From Psychromonas sp. psych-6C06 (GTDB lineage: Bacteria; Pseudomonadota; Gammaproteobacteria; Enterobacterales; Psychromonadaceae): DNA of 64,000 bases. A program made the position numbers and the translations under genes. The notes beneath the pieces are model-generated. The model was not told the DNA's origin, ran no database searches, and saw nothing but the letters and a program-made list of their open reading frames with translations. Every line of letters begins with the position of its first letter. Within the stretch, counting starts at the first letter, position 1. The stretch covers positions 49,669 to 113,668 of the forward strand of contig NZ_PIZM01000010.1 of NCBI RefSeq assembly GCF_002835465.1. The letters run 5' to 3'. This document shows, in pieces, positions 9,722 through 17,939 of the stretch.

Positions 9722-10108
9722 TTAGTCTAAGACCTCGATTAGTTTTAATGTTTCAAGTGTGTACTCTGCATCATCGCTTTGATCTGCATCGTTTTGATGC
9801 AAGTGCTTTGCAGTAAAATGATCAGCTTGGCTGTAATCCCATCGCACATTGAATAACTCGCCATGAAAATCTAAGGTTAATAAAGCCGGTGTTAATCGCG
9901 TTTGTGATATTGCATTGACTTGGGCGAGGCTTAGCCAGGCATGGCCGTTACCAACTAAATGAATAGGCCGGCCATCAATTAATCGCCCCCTTAACAGCAA
10001 CGTTTTACCAGTGATAGCAATGTGATTTTGTTGTTTAATCGGGCAATAATCGGTTTTGTTAGGCCATAGCAAGCCATCTGGCAGGGTTATGCCGTTGAGT
10101 TTGATCAT
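9722..10108 (-). CDS. Phage tail protein downstream of the tape measure
   Basis: 128 aa. Begins MIKLNGITLPDGLLWPNK, a pattern seen at the start of small distal-tail proteins, with a beta-rich core and an acidic C-terminus (residues 104-118). It overlaps the tape-measure stop by four bases (ATGA), so it is translationally coupled. Position just after the tape measure matches the distal tail or first tail-tip gene of siphophages, but no named family is confidently recognised. Confidence 0.65.
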   Translation of the reverse strand: MIKLNGITLPDGLLWPNKTDYCPIKQQNHIAITGKTLLLRGRLIDGRPIHLVGNGHAWLSLAQVNAISQTRLTPALLTLDFHGELFNVRWDYSQADHFTAKHLHQNDADQSDDAEYTLETLKLIEVLD

Positions 10109-13100
10109 GTTGTCACCATTTTATTTTTTTCTAATAGCGCGATAAGATCTTCTTTGCCGGCTGTGTTGGTTGGGAACGAGGCGCTATCACCGCCCAGGTT
10201 TAACGTCATAATGACGCGTTCAACAGTTTCTGCTGGGGCCGACGCAGGGGCGCTAGTGATGCCCTGCTTTTCAGCGGTTTTCTGTGCTTGTTCGTCTTTT
10301 ATTTTTTGAGCTATATTCTTTTTTTCTTCATTATAAATTCTCGCATTTAGTTTTAAGGCTTCTTGTGCTTCTTCTAACTCTTTTTTGTTCATGCCCCACG
10401 CTTTGTATAATTTGCTATACATTGCGACCTCACGCTCTAAACGTTGTTTGCGATTCTCATAGGCGGCTTTTGCTGCGCCTTCTTCATCACCACTGGCCCG
10501 GGCAAGCTCTTGCTGCATTGATGCAATGGCATTTTCAGACGCGCTTTGCATCTGTATTAGCTCACCACGTACCGATTGAACGCCCTCTTTCAGCTTTGAT
10601 AAATTAGATTTATTTAGGTTTTCTATGCGCCCTTTGGCACGATCAGCACCATCACCCACATCATCTAGGGCAGCCGTTGCCCCCGTAGCCGCCGTTTCAA
10701 ACGCGCCCCCCATTTTTAACACTTCATCTGCCACACCTAGCACTTTTGCTTGCACCCGCACGGCGGATGAAATAACCCCTTCGTTGGCATCAATCGCGAT
10801 TTTAGCGTATGCAATAAAGGCGGCTTTTTTATCCGACAATGCAGCCGTACTATTATTGATTGCATCAAACGCAGCTTTTGACGATTTAGCCGTTTTTTCA
10901 AGTTCGACCTGTGAAGTGATACCTAACTCTTTAAACGCTTCCTCAAGTGAATTTACACCGGGCGTTAAATCATTGATTTTTTCTTCAACCTGCTTAAGCA
11001 TTTCTTCCAGTTTTTCACCAGTAAAAATGCCTTCATCACCCAGGCGAATCACTTCCTTATTTAGTGCTTCAAGCTCACTGGTGGTATTGGTTTTAGCAAA
11101 CACTCCATCGAAAGCTTTTTCAATATCATCCGCACTGGCGGTGGCGGTTTGTGAAATAGTGGTAAAAGCAATTAATGCCTCTTTCCCAATCTCCGTAAAA
11201 CCGTTACGTACCTTGTTTAGATCTAGCCCCAACTTGGTAAACTGCTCTTTAAGTGGATCAACATCATTAATGATGGATTTAATGTCCACGCCCAGGGCTT
11301 TGAACGTATCGCCGGCTTGCTTTTGAATGCTTGCCAATTCGTCACTACTGAGATTTTTTAGCTGCTTTCTTAATCCCGTTTCAATTTCGGCGGCGGTTAT
11401 CTGTGCTTTGTCCTTTAAGGTTGTCAGCACATCAACCACATCGTTAAGCCCTTCGGCATTTTCAACATCAAGGGATTTAGTTATTTCTGCAATCGCATCA
11501 GTGACATTCGCCCCACCTTGTACCAACTCAGTAAATTTATTATTTAAACGTTCGGTAGCGGGCAACAACGATTGCGACAACACCTCTGCATTATGCTTTT
11601 GTAATTCAGTTTGTTTTTCTAATGCGGAATTAGTGCGCTCAAAGGTTTGGGTGGTTTCATTAAAGGTGATTTGACCACTTTTTAATAATTGTTCCCACTG
11701 ATCAGTGCTAGTGATAGCAATGCCCACCTGATCGCTGTATTTCTTATAAGTGGCTGTTAATTGATCGGCGGTTTTCTTTTGTAAATCTAATGATTCAGCG
11801 GCCCCCTTTTGTGATTTACGCATTGATGCATAAGCATCACCTAATTTATAAATTTGTATTGATGCCTCGGCGACTGCATAAAGTAGTGCGCCTTTTAATA
11901 CACCGGCAAATACACGGGTTTGAATAGTTGCCGCTTTTGTTGCCCCCGTTACACCGCCCATTGACGTAACCGCCCCGGCTGCAGCTTGTGCAAACCCAAC
12001 AAACATACTTGCCAGTTTTAGTTTTAACGCTGTCGCGGCTAATAGCGTGATACTGTCTTTTATTTCGTAAACTTTGCCCGCAACCTGTTTTGCACCTTTC
12101 ACAAAATCAACAAAGGCATCAGAGATATTTTGCGCCCACTTTTTCAGTGTGCCATCTTGGCCCAACTGCTTGATGGTATCGCCTAACTCTCTAAGCTGTT
12201 GCTTGGCATACTCAAGCGCACCACTTTGCGCAATATCATTTAAAAACAGTTGCCATTCATCTTTAAGGTTTGACACTAACCCGGTCATACGGCCCATGTT
12301 AGCGGCAGCTGCACCATCGGCACCCTTTCCGATTTCATCGGTTAATGCCTTGATCACATCACGGCCCAACTTGCCCTCTTTACTTAACTTTTGTAGTTCA
12401 AGGGTATTACGTCCGGTGGCTTTTTCTAACAAATCCCACACCGGCACACCACGTTCAACCATCTGCAGTATTTCTTCACCCTGCAGTTTTTGTTTTGCCC
12501 AGGCTTGGCCCAGGGCGAGCGAAATACCTTCTACACGCTCCATACCACCGCCCAATTTTTCTGATTGGTCGATGATGGCTTGCATTGAGCCATCCATAGG
12601 ATCAAGACCAAAGGCTTTTAATCGCGCAAAGGTTTGCGTTACTTCTTCAAGCTGTAGCGGTGTTTTCTTGGTGAACTCTTTGATCCACTCAGTTGCTTTT
12701 GCGCCCCCTTCAATACTGCCCATCAACGCATCCATTTGAATGCGTAGCCCCTCAAACTTATCACCCGTGGTAAATACCGATAATGCCATCTGTTTCAGTT
12801 CAGAGGTGAAACGGCCAATGGCTAACACGCCAGCGGTCCAGTAGGCAGCTTTTGCTAAACTAAACTTGCTCGCTTGCTTTTCTGTTTCTGCCGTAGCCTT
12901 CCCCATGTCGCGCATATTTTGGCTATAACCCTGTAGCACGGACTTGCTGTTTTTGATTTCACGGGTTAACTTTTCTTCGCTCTTAGCCAAGTTTGACGCA
13001 TCAATATTGCTACTTTTAAGGCTATTTTTAAGCTTGTTTAATTCAACAGTTTGACTACTTAAACTGCGTGATGCCTTATGCGCGGCCGCTTGGGTTTTTT

Positions 13101-13395
13101 CTAGCTGCACTGAAAACTGATCAGTGGGATCGCCGGTTTCGTTAATTTTAAGGCGTAACGTTTCAACACGTTTTGCTAACTGTTGGTAAGTTTCTTTTGT
13201 TTTATCAACGGCTTTTTGTTGTTTTTCAAACTGAGAAATTAGCTTTTTCTGATCTTCTAATTTCTTTAAATTGGCACGTAAATCTTTGCTTTTTTTCTGC
13301 AGGTTATCGAGTGATTCACTGGCATCATCTACATCACCAGACAATAAATTTTTGGCCTTTATGGCAAGGGAAATAACCGTATCTTTAATGCTCAT
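10105..13395 (-). CDS. Tail tape measure protein
   Basis: 1096 aa. Residues about 20-170 form a long coiled coil rich in Lys, Glu and Gln. Residues about 205-400 contain the tape-measure N-terminal domain, with GVPVWDLLEKATG and GEEILQMVERG. Two hydrophobic helices lie near residues 445-515, then more helical heptads to the end. It sets tail length and is ejected with the DNA. Length predicts a medium-long flexible tail. Only 89 bases separate it from the tail-tube gene, leaving no room for the usual tail chaperone pair. Confidence 0.92.
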   Translation of the reverse strand: MSIKDTVISLAIKAKNLLSGDVDDASESLDNLQKKSKDLRANLKKLEDQKKLISQFEKQQKAVDKTKETYQQLAKRVETLRLKINETGDPTDQFSVQLEKTQAAAHKASRSLSSQTVELNKLKNSLKSSNIDASNLAKSEEKLTREIKNSKSVLQGYSQNMRDMGKATAETEKQASKFSLAKAAYWTAGVLAIGRFTSELKQMALSVFTTGDKFEGLRIQMDALMGSIEGGAKATEWIKEFTKKTPLQLEEVTQTFARLKAFGLDPMDGSMQAIIDQSEKLGGGMERVEGISLALGQAWAKQKLQGEEILQMVERGVPVWDLLEKATGRNTLELQKLSKEGKLGRDVIKALTDEIGKGADGAAAANMGRMTGLVSNLKDEWQLFLNDIAQSGALEYAKQQLRELGDTIKQLGQDGTLKKWAQNISDAFVDFVKGAKQVAGKVYEIKDSITLLAATALKLKLASMFVGFAQAAAGAVTSMGGVTGATKAATIQTRVFAGVLKGALLYAVAEASIQIYKLGDAYASMRKSQKGAAESLDLQKKTADQLTATYKKYSDQVGIAITSTDQWEQLLKSGQITFNETTQTFERTNSALEKQTELQKHNAEVLSQSLLPATERLNNKFTELVQGGANVTDAIAEITKSLDVENAEGLNDVVDVLTTLKDKAQITAAEIETGLRKQLKNLSSDELASIQKQAGDTFKALGVDIKSIINDVDPLKEQFTKLGLDLNKVRNGFTEIGKEALIAFTTISQTATASADDIEKAFDGVFAKTNTTSELEALNKEVIRLGDEGIFTGEKLEEMLKQVEEKINDLTPGVNSLEEAFKELGITSQVELEKTAKSSKAAFDAINNSTAALSDKKAAFIAYAKIAIDANEGVISSAVRVQAKVLGVADEVLKMGGAFETAATGATAALDDVGDGADRAKGRIENLNKSNLSKLKEGVQSVRGELIQMQSASENAIASMQQELARASGDEEGAAKAAYENRKQRLEREVAMYSKLYKAWGMNKKELEEAQEALKLNARIYNEEKKNIAQKIKDEQAQKTAEKQGITSAPASAPAETVERVIMTLNLGGDSASFPTNTAGKEDLIALLEKNKMVTT

Positions 13396-13433
13396 AATCA
13401 GCCTACTTATTACTTTTTATTAAATTTTAGGTA

Positions 13434-13462
13434 CAAAAAAGGGGTGAATAAATCACCCCTTT
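13434..13462 (-). terminator. Intra-operon terminator between tail tube and tape measure
   Basis: A perfect 9-bp stem, AAAGGGGTG/CACCCCTTT with a 7-base loop, is followed on the minus strand by a T-run. It probably attenuates transcription after the abundant tail-tube gene, which would lower tape-measure expression unless the polymerase carries the Q antiterminator. Confidence 0.75.
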
Positions 13463-13484
13463 AATTTGTTCTGCAGTTAATTAA

Positions 13485-14198
13485 CTAGGCAGCTTCACGG
13501 CGGAAAAACTTAGATTTGCCTGTGTCGGTAATGGCATCATCTGCCAGGCATTCACCCTCTAAATCAAATTCACCGTAATCATTGCCGATCAGTGATAAAC
13601 CCGATGTTGGTGCCGGTTTCCAACGGTACACTTTAACCACTGACGCTTTACCCGTTTCATCATTGATGCCATCAAACACCATGCGCACTTCTTCACCGGA
13701 GTTAACCAGGGCTTCAAGTGCTGAAACGGCTAACGTTTCATAAGTGACTTTTAATGATGCGCCATCAACAATTGCACCCGTGCTGAGTGTTTTAATACCC
13801 GCAGCGGTTACTTCAAAATCAGTACCTTTTACGTAGGTAGTGGCATCATCGGCGGTTTTAACAACCACTACTTTTGAAGCGTCCACCGTTTCTTTTGTTT
13901 CAATTAGCCCCGGCATTACCGCAACAACCACTTCATCAGTAACCGTTTTAGAACCTTTAATCTCAACATTACCACGCAGGGCCAACGCCAAGTTTTCATT
14001 ATTAAATGAGTCTAACGTTGCTGCTAGTTTCACACTTTTAACGCGTTCACTAGATGCAACATTACCGCCACCAGGGCGAAAACTTGGTTTTGTTTTTTGT
14101 TCGGTTTCGATGGCAAAATCAAGTTTTGACACGTTACCAACATCACGACCGCCAACATATACAATGCCAAGGCCGATATACTGCTCATTCACTACCAT
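13485..14198 (-). CDS. Major tail tube protein
   Basis: 237 aa with AAGGA 8 bases before ATG 14198. It begins MVVNEQYIGLGIVYVGGRDVGNVSKLDF, the form of siphophage tail-tube proteins whose N-terminus names the subunit ring, and it is beta-rich throughout. It lies between the tail-terminator gene and the tape measure, the canonical position. A terminator follows, consistent with much higher expression than the genes behind it. Residues about 80-155 may be an inserted Ig-like domain (TYVKGTDFEVTAAGIKTLS). Confidence 0.85.
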   Translation of the reverse strand: MVVNEQYIGLGIVYVGGRDVGNVSKLDFAIETEQKTKPSFRPGGGNVASSERVKSVKLAATLDSFNNENLALALRGNVEIKGSKTVTDEVVVAVMPGLIETKETVDASKVVVVKTADDATTYVKGTDFEVTAAGIKTLSTGAIVDGASLKVTYETLAVSALEALVNSGEEVRMVFDGINDETGKASVVKVYRWKPAPTSGLSLIGNDYGEFDLEGECLADDAITDTGKSKFFRREAA

Positions 14199-14212
14199 TT
14201 TGTGTTCCTTCT

Positions 14213-14647
14213 TTAAGGGGTGGTTTGTAAAAATTTAACTTGTAGGGGGATAATCGCGACCATATACGCGCCCGATTCAGTGAGTGAAAAGGTCACATCA
14301 CCTTCATGCTTAAACTCTTTAGCCAACCCATTAAGGGGGTTAGATAAAGAGTTAAACAGCACATTAATCGCATCAAACATAAACTGATCACGTTGGGCAT
14401 CAGCATCTACATCTGAACCTGTAATGCGAACACCTAACACCAGGCTAAAATGCCGGGTAGCCACTTGCTTGTTGATCTTTTGCTCACCATCTGGCGTTTC
14501 AATATCAGCTTGTAACACGGCTAACAGTGGTGATTTATTTTCTTCAAAATGTACGAAATAACCCATTTCAGCACTCACACCATCAAGCGTTGTTAAACGG
14601 TTTTTTATTTCAGTTTTTATTTTTGTTATTTGTAATGGTTCGGTCAT
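14213..14647 (-). CDS. Tail terminator protein (gpU-like)
   Basis: 144 aa. Starts with a helix (ITKIKTEIKNRLTTL) and continues with beta strands around RHFSLVLGVRITG, the pattern of lambda gpU-type tail terminators, which cap the tube and join it to the head. The ATG overlaps the stop of the preceding gene by four bases. The gene order Z-like, U-like, tube matches lambda Z-U-V. Sequence similarity is weak, so the call rests largely on order and length. Confidence 0.65.
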   Translation of the reverse strand: MTEPLQITKIKTEIKNRLTTLDGVSAEMGYFVHFEENKSPLLAVLQADIETPDGEQKINKQVATRHFSLVLGVRITGSDVDADAQRDQFMFDAINVLFNSLSNPLNGLAKEFKHEGDVTFSLTESGAYMVAIIPLQVKFLQTTP

Positions 14648-15237
14648 AACAATTCCAATTCATCTAACAATGCATTTACGGCCATTTCAGATACTTGCGG
14701 GGCAATATCAGCTTTTACGGTTTTGAACACTTGCGATACACTCGGCCCATGAAGCACTTTAATAGCACCACGGCCTTTGCCCGTTCTCACCGCTAATGCC
14801 ATGCCATTAACACCATTGCCATTTTTAAGCGGTAGGAAAAAAGCAGGTAAAAACTTGCGAGAGCCTTTACGTTTAACCTTTATCGTTACCCCTTTAGACT
14901 TTTGACCAGGGGCTAAACCTCGGCGTTTATCACCTTTACTTCGGCTCTTATTTTTAACGCTTTTAGTTACTTGTTGGGCATCAAATCGAGTTAATAACAC
15001 ACCACGACTTTCAGCCCCGATCACCGCTGTCAGGTTTCCAGGTGTTGCCGGTGTAATTATTCTTAACTTTGAATTTATATAGGAAGGGGCAAGGTTAACT
15101 TGTTGGCCGATACCTTTTTTCGCTAAGTTTTTGGCTTTCCGTGCTGTCGCGTTTATAGCTTTGACGGCTCTTTTATCAACATGCGCAGGAATGGCCGATA
15201 GTTCATTTTGAAAACGTTTTAAATTATCTTCAAACAT
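14644..15237 (-). CDS. Minor tail protein, gpZ-like
   Basis: 197 aa. The N-terminal helix with AIPAHVDKRAVKAINATARKA and the region LAPSYINSKLRIITPAT are typical of prophage minor tail protein Z and HK97-gp10-like tail completion proteins. The centre (residues about 95-125) is strongly basic, RSKGDKRRGLAPGQKSKG. It follows the head-tail joining gene by 20 bases and overlaps the tail terminator gene, again as in lambda. Probably attaches at the head-proximal end of the tail. Confidence 0.75.
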   Translation of the reverse strand: MFEDNLKRFQNELSAIPAHVDKRAVKAINATARKAKNLAKKGIGQQVNLAPSYINSKLRIITPATPGNLTAVIGAESRGVLLTRFDAQQVTKSVKNKSRSKGDKRRGLAPGQKSKGVTIKVKRKGSRKFLPAFFLPLKNGNGVNGMALAVRTGKGRGAIKVLHGPSVSQVFKTVKADIAPQVSEMAVNALLDELELL

Positions 15238-15257
15238 GCCTTACCCCTTTAAACTTT

Positions 15258-15563
15258 TTAAATATCTATGGCGCTGTAACTAATTAGTGTTCCTTCCGTT
15301 TTAATTTTTCTATTTAAACGGTAGGTAGTTGCTTTGATAGTAATTTCATCGCCACGGGCATGATCTGGCAAATCTAAACTAGACAAGATCAACACTGAGG
15401 TTGTTTCTGTGCCTAATTCCGTTTCAAGCTCGGTATCTACATCAACAATTACACTGGTATTAATATCAGGCCCGGTGCCATTTGCGTTGTAAATGGCGGG
15501 ATCACCCATTTTCTGTAATGCCCGCCACTCTTTCAAAGCGAAACGCTCTGATAAGCTCGGCAT
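15258..15563 (-). CDS. Head-tail joining protein (gpFII-like)
   Basis: 101 aa, mostly beta with conserved-looking ILSSLDLPDHARGDEITIKATTYRLNRKIKTEG, which resembles the FII/Gifsy-2 head-tail attachment family. Its ATG shares one base with the stop of the cement protein gene. In lambda, FII completes the head neck before tail joining. The size and position between decoration and gpZ-like genes agree. Confidence 0.7.
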   Translation of the reverse strand: MPSLSERFALKEWRALQKMGDPAIYNANGTGPDINTSVIVDVDTELETELGTETTSVLILSSLDLPDHARGDEITIKATTYRLNRKIKTEGTLISYSAIDI

Positions 15564-15889
15564 TACTTAAGTACTGCCTGTACGCTAGTTTCACCACCGG
15601 CGGCCGCTTCAAAGGCATAACCTGCTTCATGGTTTCCCGATGCGGTAGTGGTTAACTCTGCAGTACCATCTTTTAGATATAATTTAGTGCCCTGGGTAAC
15701 TACATCTGCAGATACTTTTGGTAATTCCCATGCGCCACACGTTGCACAAGCAACCACATCACCCGCTTTACCTGCAGTAAGTGTTACCACTATTTTTTTG
15801 CCGGGGGTTGCAATCGCAACGCCTGACTCGGTATCTGAAATCAGTGTTACATCAAGTGTTTCACCGTTTGAAATTTGGTTTTTAGCCAT
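15563..15889 (-). CDS. Capsid cement/decoration protein (DUF2190-like)
   Basis: 108 aa of repeated beta strands: KIVVTLTAGKAGDVVACATCGAWELPKVSADVVTQG (residues about 30-65 in two parts) and a C-terminal AGYAFEAAAGGETSVQAVLK. These are the hallmarks of DUF2190 capsid cement proteins, which decorate and stabilise the expanded head. It follows the capsid gene after an intra-operon terminator. It takes the place of lambda gpD. Confident by pattern. Confidence 0.85.
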   Translation of the reverse strand: MAKNQISNGETLDVTLISDTESGVAIATPGKKIVVTLTAGKAGDVVACATCGAWELPKVSADVVTQGTKLYLKDGTAELTTTASGNHEAGYAFEAAAGGETSVQAVLK

Positions 15890-15914
15890 GTTATTTCTCG
15901 CTTTTTAGATAATG

Positions 15915-15938
15915 AAAAGCCCCAATAAAGGGGCTATA
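15915..15938 (-). terminator. Intra-operon terminator after the capsid gene
   Basis: Stem AGCCCC/GGGGCT (15918-15923 and 15930-15935) with a 6-base loop, followed on the minus strand by TTTT. It sits between the ClpP-capsid fusion gene and the cement gene, and is probably an attenuator overcome by antitermination. Confidence 0.65.
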
Positions 15939-15956
15939 TTGATAAAAATTAGGTTG

Positions 15957-17939
15957 TTACACGCCTGAACTGCGCACAAAACCTCGGTAATCAGTGGCAG
16001 CAACACCGGCATCGATACGCACTTTAGTTTTAACACCATCAGAGGTGAAACCATCTTGTTGCTCAATGTATGGCACTTTAACGCCATCCAAGTAGGCAAC
16101 TTCAATAGTGTCATTACCTTTACCGGCTGCAAGATAGAACTGTGTTGCACTATCATCATCAAGACGAGGCTCGCCAATGTACTGCGCAAAATTTTGAATT
16201 GGGTTGATGATGCCGGCGTTAATATCAGCACCTTTCACCGATGATGAACGGATTGTTTGGTTGGCTTTTGCCTCTTGGCCTATTGGGCCTAAGATAAATG
16301 CCGGGCGAATATTTAAGTTACGACCATTTGATTTTTGCATACGCATCTTTTTGCGTAATGTATCAAGTGAATTAACATCATCAATGGCACCAGTACCAAT
16401 GTTTCCGTGGTCATTATGAAACAGTGTATTACCATCCCCCATTTTAGGGTTTTTGGTTAATACCGCATAAACCAGATCCGCAATGGTCGCTTTCGCTGCT
16501 CGGCCCATCTTCATAGGAATAGTGGTAAATGCACCTAAATCATCATTAATGATCGCTTGTCGGCTAATATTGAAAATCTCACCATAAGTAGCAAGCACAA
16601 TATCTTCGGCATGATCATTAGTGCTGATCATCTTATATTCAGCCCCTTCACGTACTTCACGTAATGAACCAAAGCCATCTAAACCAACACGCTTAGAGGT
16701 TTTAAAGTCGCTTAACACCCCTTCATTAGTCCACTTTTCAAAGGTTTCTTCTGATTCTTCCCAACCTTTTAACAGTGATTTATTGGATAAATCAATCAAG
16801 ATATTGCCAAAATCAGAACTGGTATGCATGAATGCCTGGGCGATCATTTCCATTGGTGCCATAGTTGCACAAGCGATACCACGATCAGCTAATGATGCAC
16901 GGGCAAGTTCACGTAAACTTAAATGGTTATACTGGTTGCTCGCTTCACGTTGTTCATGACCACTGCGAGACATTAGAGCAGCTTTAATACTGTCACCAAC
17001 AATATTACCGTTACCGGCATAGATAGAATCTTTTTTAGGCGCAAGTGAATCAGTATCTTTGCCTAATGCAGCAAGCACTTTATCTTTTGCCATTTCAACA
17101 GAACATTCCATATCTGCGATACATTCAGTTTCAATTTCTTTATGTTTACCACCAAACATTGCAAAGATATTTTGAATACCTTCACGACGGGTTTTATCGG
17201 CAGCGAGAATTTGTGCGCGAATAGTGGCTTCATCTGCGCCTTGTGGTGCAGGGTTATTTGGTACTTGTGCCTTGGGTTTCATCAAGGCTTTAGCTTGTGC
17301 TGGCATATTGTGGTAATCCTTCATACGGTTAGAAGTAAAGTAATTAGAGGTTTTGTTTGAGTCGCTAAGTTCATCAGCAAACCCGGCTTCTACTGCTTCT
17401 GAACCATTCATCCATGTTTCAGCAGCAAGTAAACTGGTAATATGGGCTTCATCTAACCCTGTTTTTTTCACGTAGCTTTTTAACAGTGTGCTTTCTACTT
17501 TATCGAGTAGCTCTGCATAATCACGCATATCATCGGCATCACCCATTTGACCGCCCCAGGGTTTATGAATCATCATAAAGGCGGTATCTGGCATAATGAT
17601 TTTATCGGCTGCCATTGCAATCACACTGCCCATTGAGGCTGCTAGGCCATCAATGTAACAAGTGACATAAGCAGCATGACCACTTAACAAGTTGTAAATG
17701 GTTGTGCCTTGAAATACATCACCGCCAGGGCTATCAAGACGTAAAGTGATGTTTTTAACATCACCTAATGCAATTAACTTTTCAGCGAATTGTTGCGCGC
17801 TAATTCCCCACCCACCGATTTCATCGTAAATGGTAATTAAAGCGCTATCATCGGCACTGGCTTTCATTGAAAACCATGTTTTATTTGGTTTATTGCTATG
17901 ACTGGCTTGTATTGGAATCAACGGGTGGTTCTGTTTCAT
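15957..17939 (-). CDS. ClpP-like prohead protease / major capsid fusion
   Basis: 660 aa from ATG 17939, chosen because AAGGA lies 8 bases upstream; ATG 17999 has no ribosome site. Residues about 30-200 form an S14 ClpP-type protease, with RLDSPGGDVF, AASMGS (catalytic Ser about 102) and MIHKPWG (His about 125). Residues about 270-660 are an HK97-fold major capsid region. It makes the head shell and processes it. The single-chain fusion replaces the separate protease, scaffold and capsid genes of lambda (C, Nu3, E). The start overlaps portal by 44 bases. Confidence 0.9.
   Translation of the reverse strand: MKQNHPLIPIQASHSNKPNKTWFSMKASADDSALITIYDEIGGWGISAQQFAEKLIALGDVKNITLRLDSPGGDVFQGTTIYNLLSGHAAYVTCYIDGLAASMGSVIAMAADKIIMPDTAFMMIHKPWGGQMGDADDMRDYAELLDKVESTLLKSYVKKTGLDEAHITSLLAAETWMNGSEAVEAGFADELSDSNKTSNYFTSNRMKDYHNMPAQAKALMKPKAQVPNNPAPQGADEATIRAQILAADKTRREGIQNIFAMFGGKHKEIETECIADMECSVEMAKDKVLAALGKDTDSLAPKKDSIYAGNGNIVGDSIKAALMSRSGHEQREASNQYNHLSLRELARASLADRGIACATMAPMEMIAQAFMHTSSDFGNILIDLSNKSLLKGWEESEETFEKWTNEGVLSDFKTSKRVGLDGFGSLREVREGAEYKMISTNDHAEDIVLATYGEIFNISRQAIINDDLGAFTTIPMKMGRAAKATIADLVYAVLTKNPKMGDGNTLFHNDHGNIGTGAIDDVNSLDTLRKKMRMQKSNGRNLNIRPAFILGPIGQEAKANQTIRSSSVKGADINAGIINPIQNFAQYIGEPRLDDDSATQFYLAAGKGNDTIEVAYLDGVKVPYIEQQDGFTSDGVKTKVRIDAGVAATDYRGFVRSSGV

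Noticed and set aside
10625..12739. Long plus-strand open frames (233 and 221 codons) antisense to the tape measure
   Set aside because: They mirror the heptad codon pattern of the real gene, lack ribosome sites and encode Ser/Ala-rich low-complexity sequence.
15905..16231. 108-codon minus-strand frame at the end of the capsid gene
   Set aside because: It is out of frame with a strongly conserved capsid region and has no start signal.
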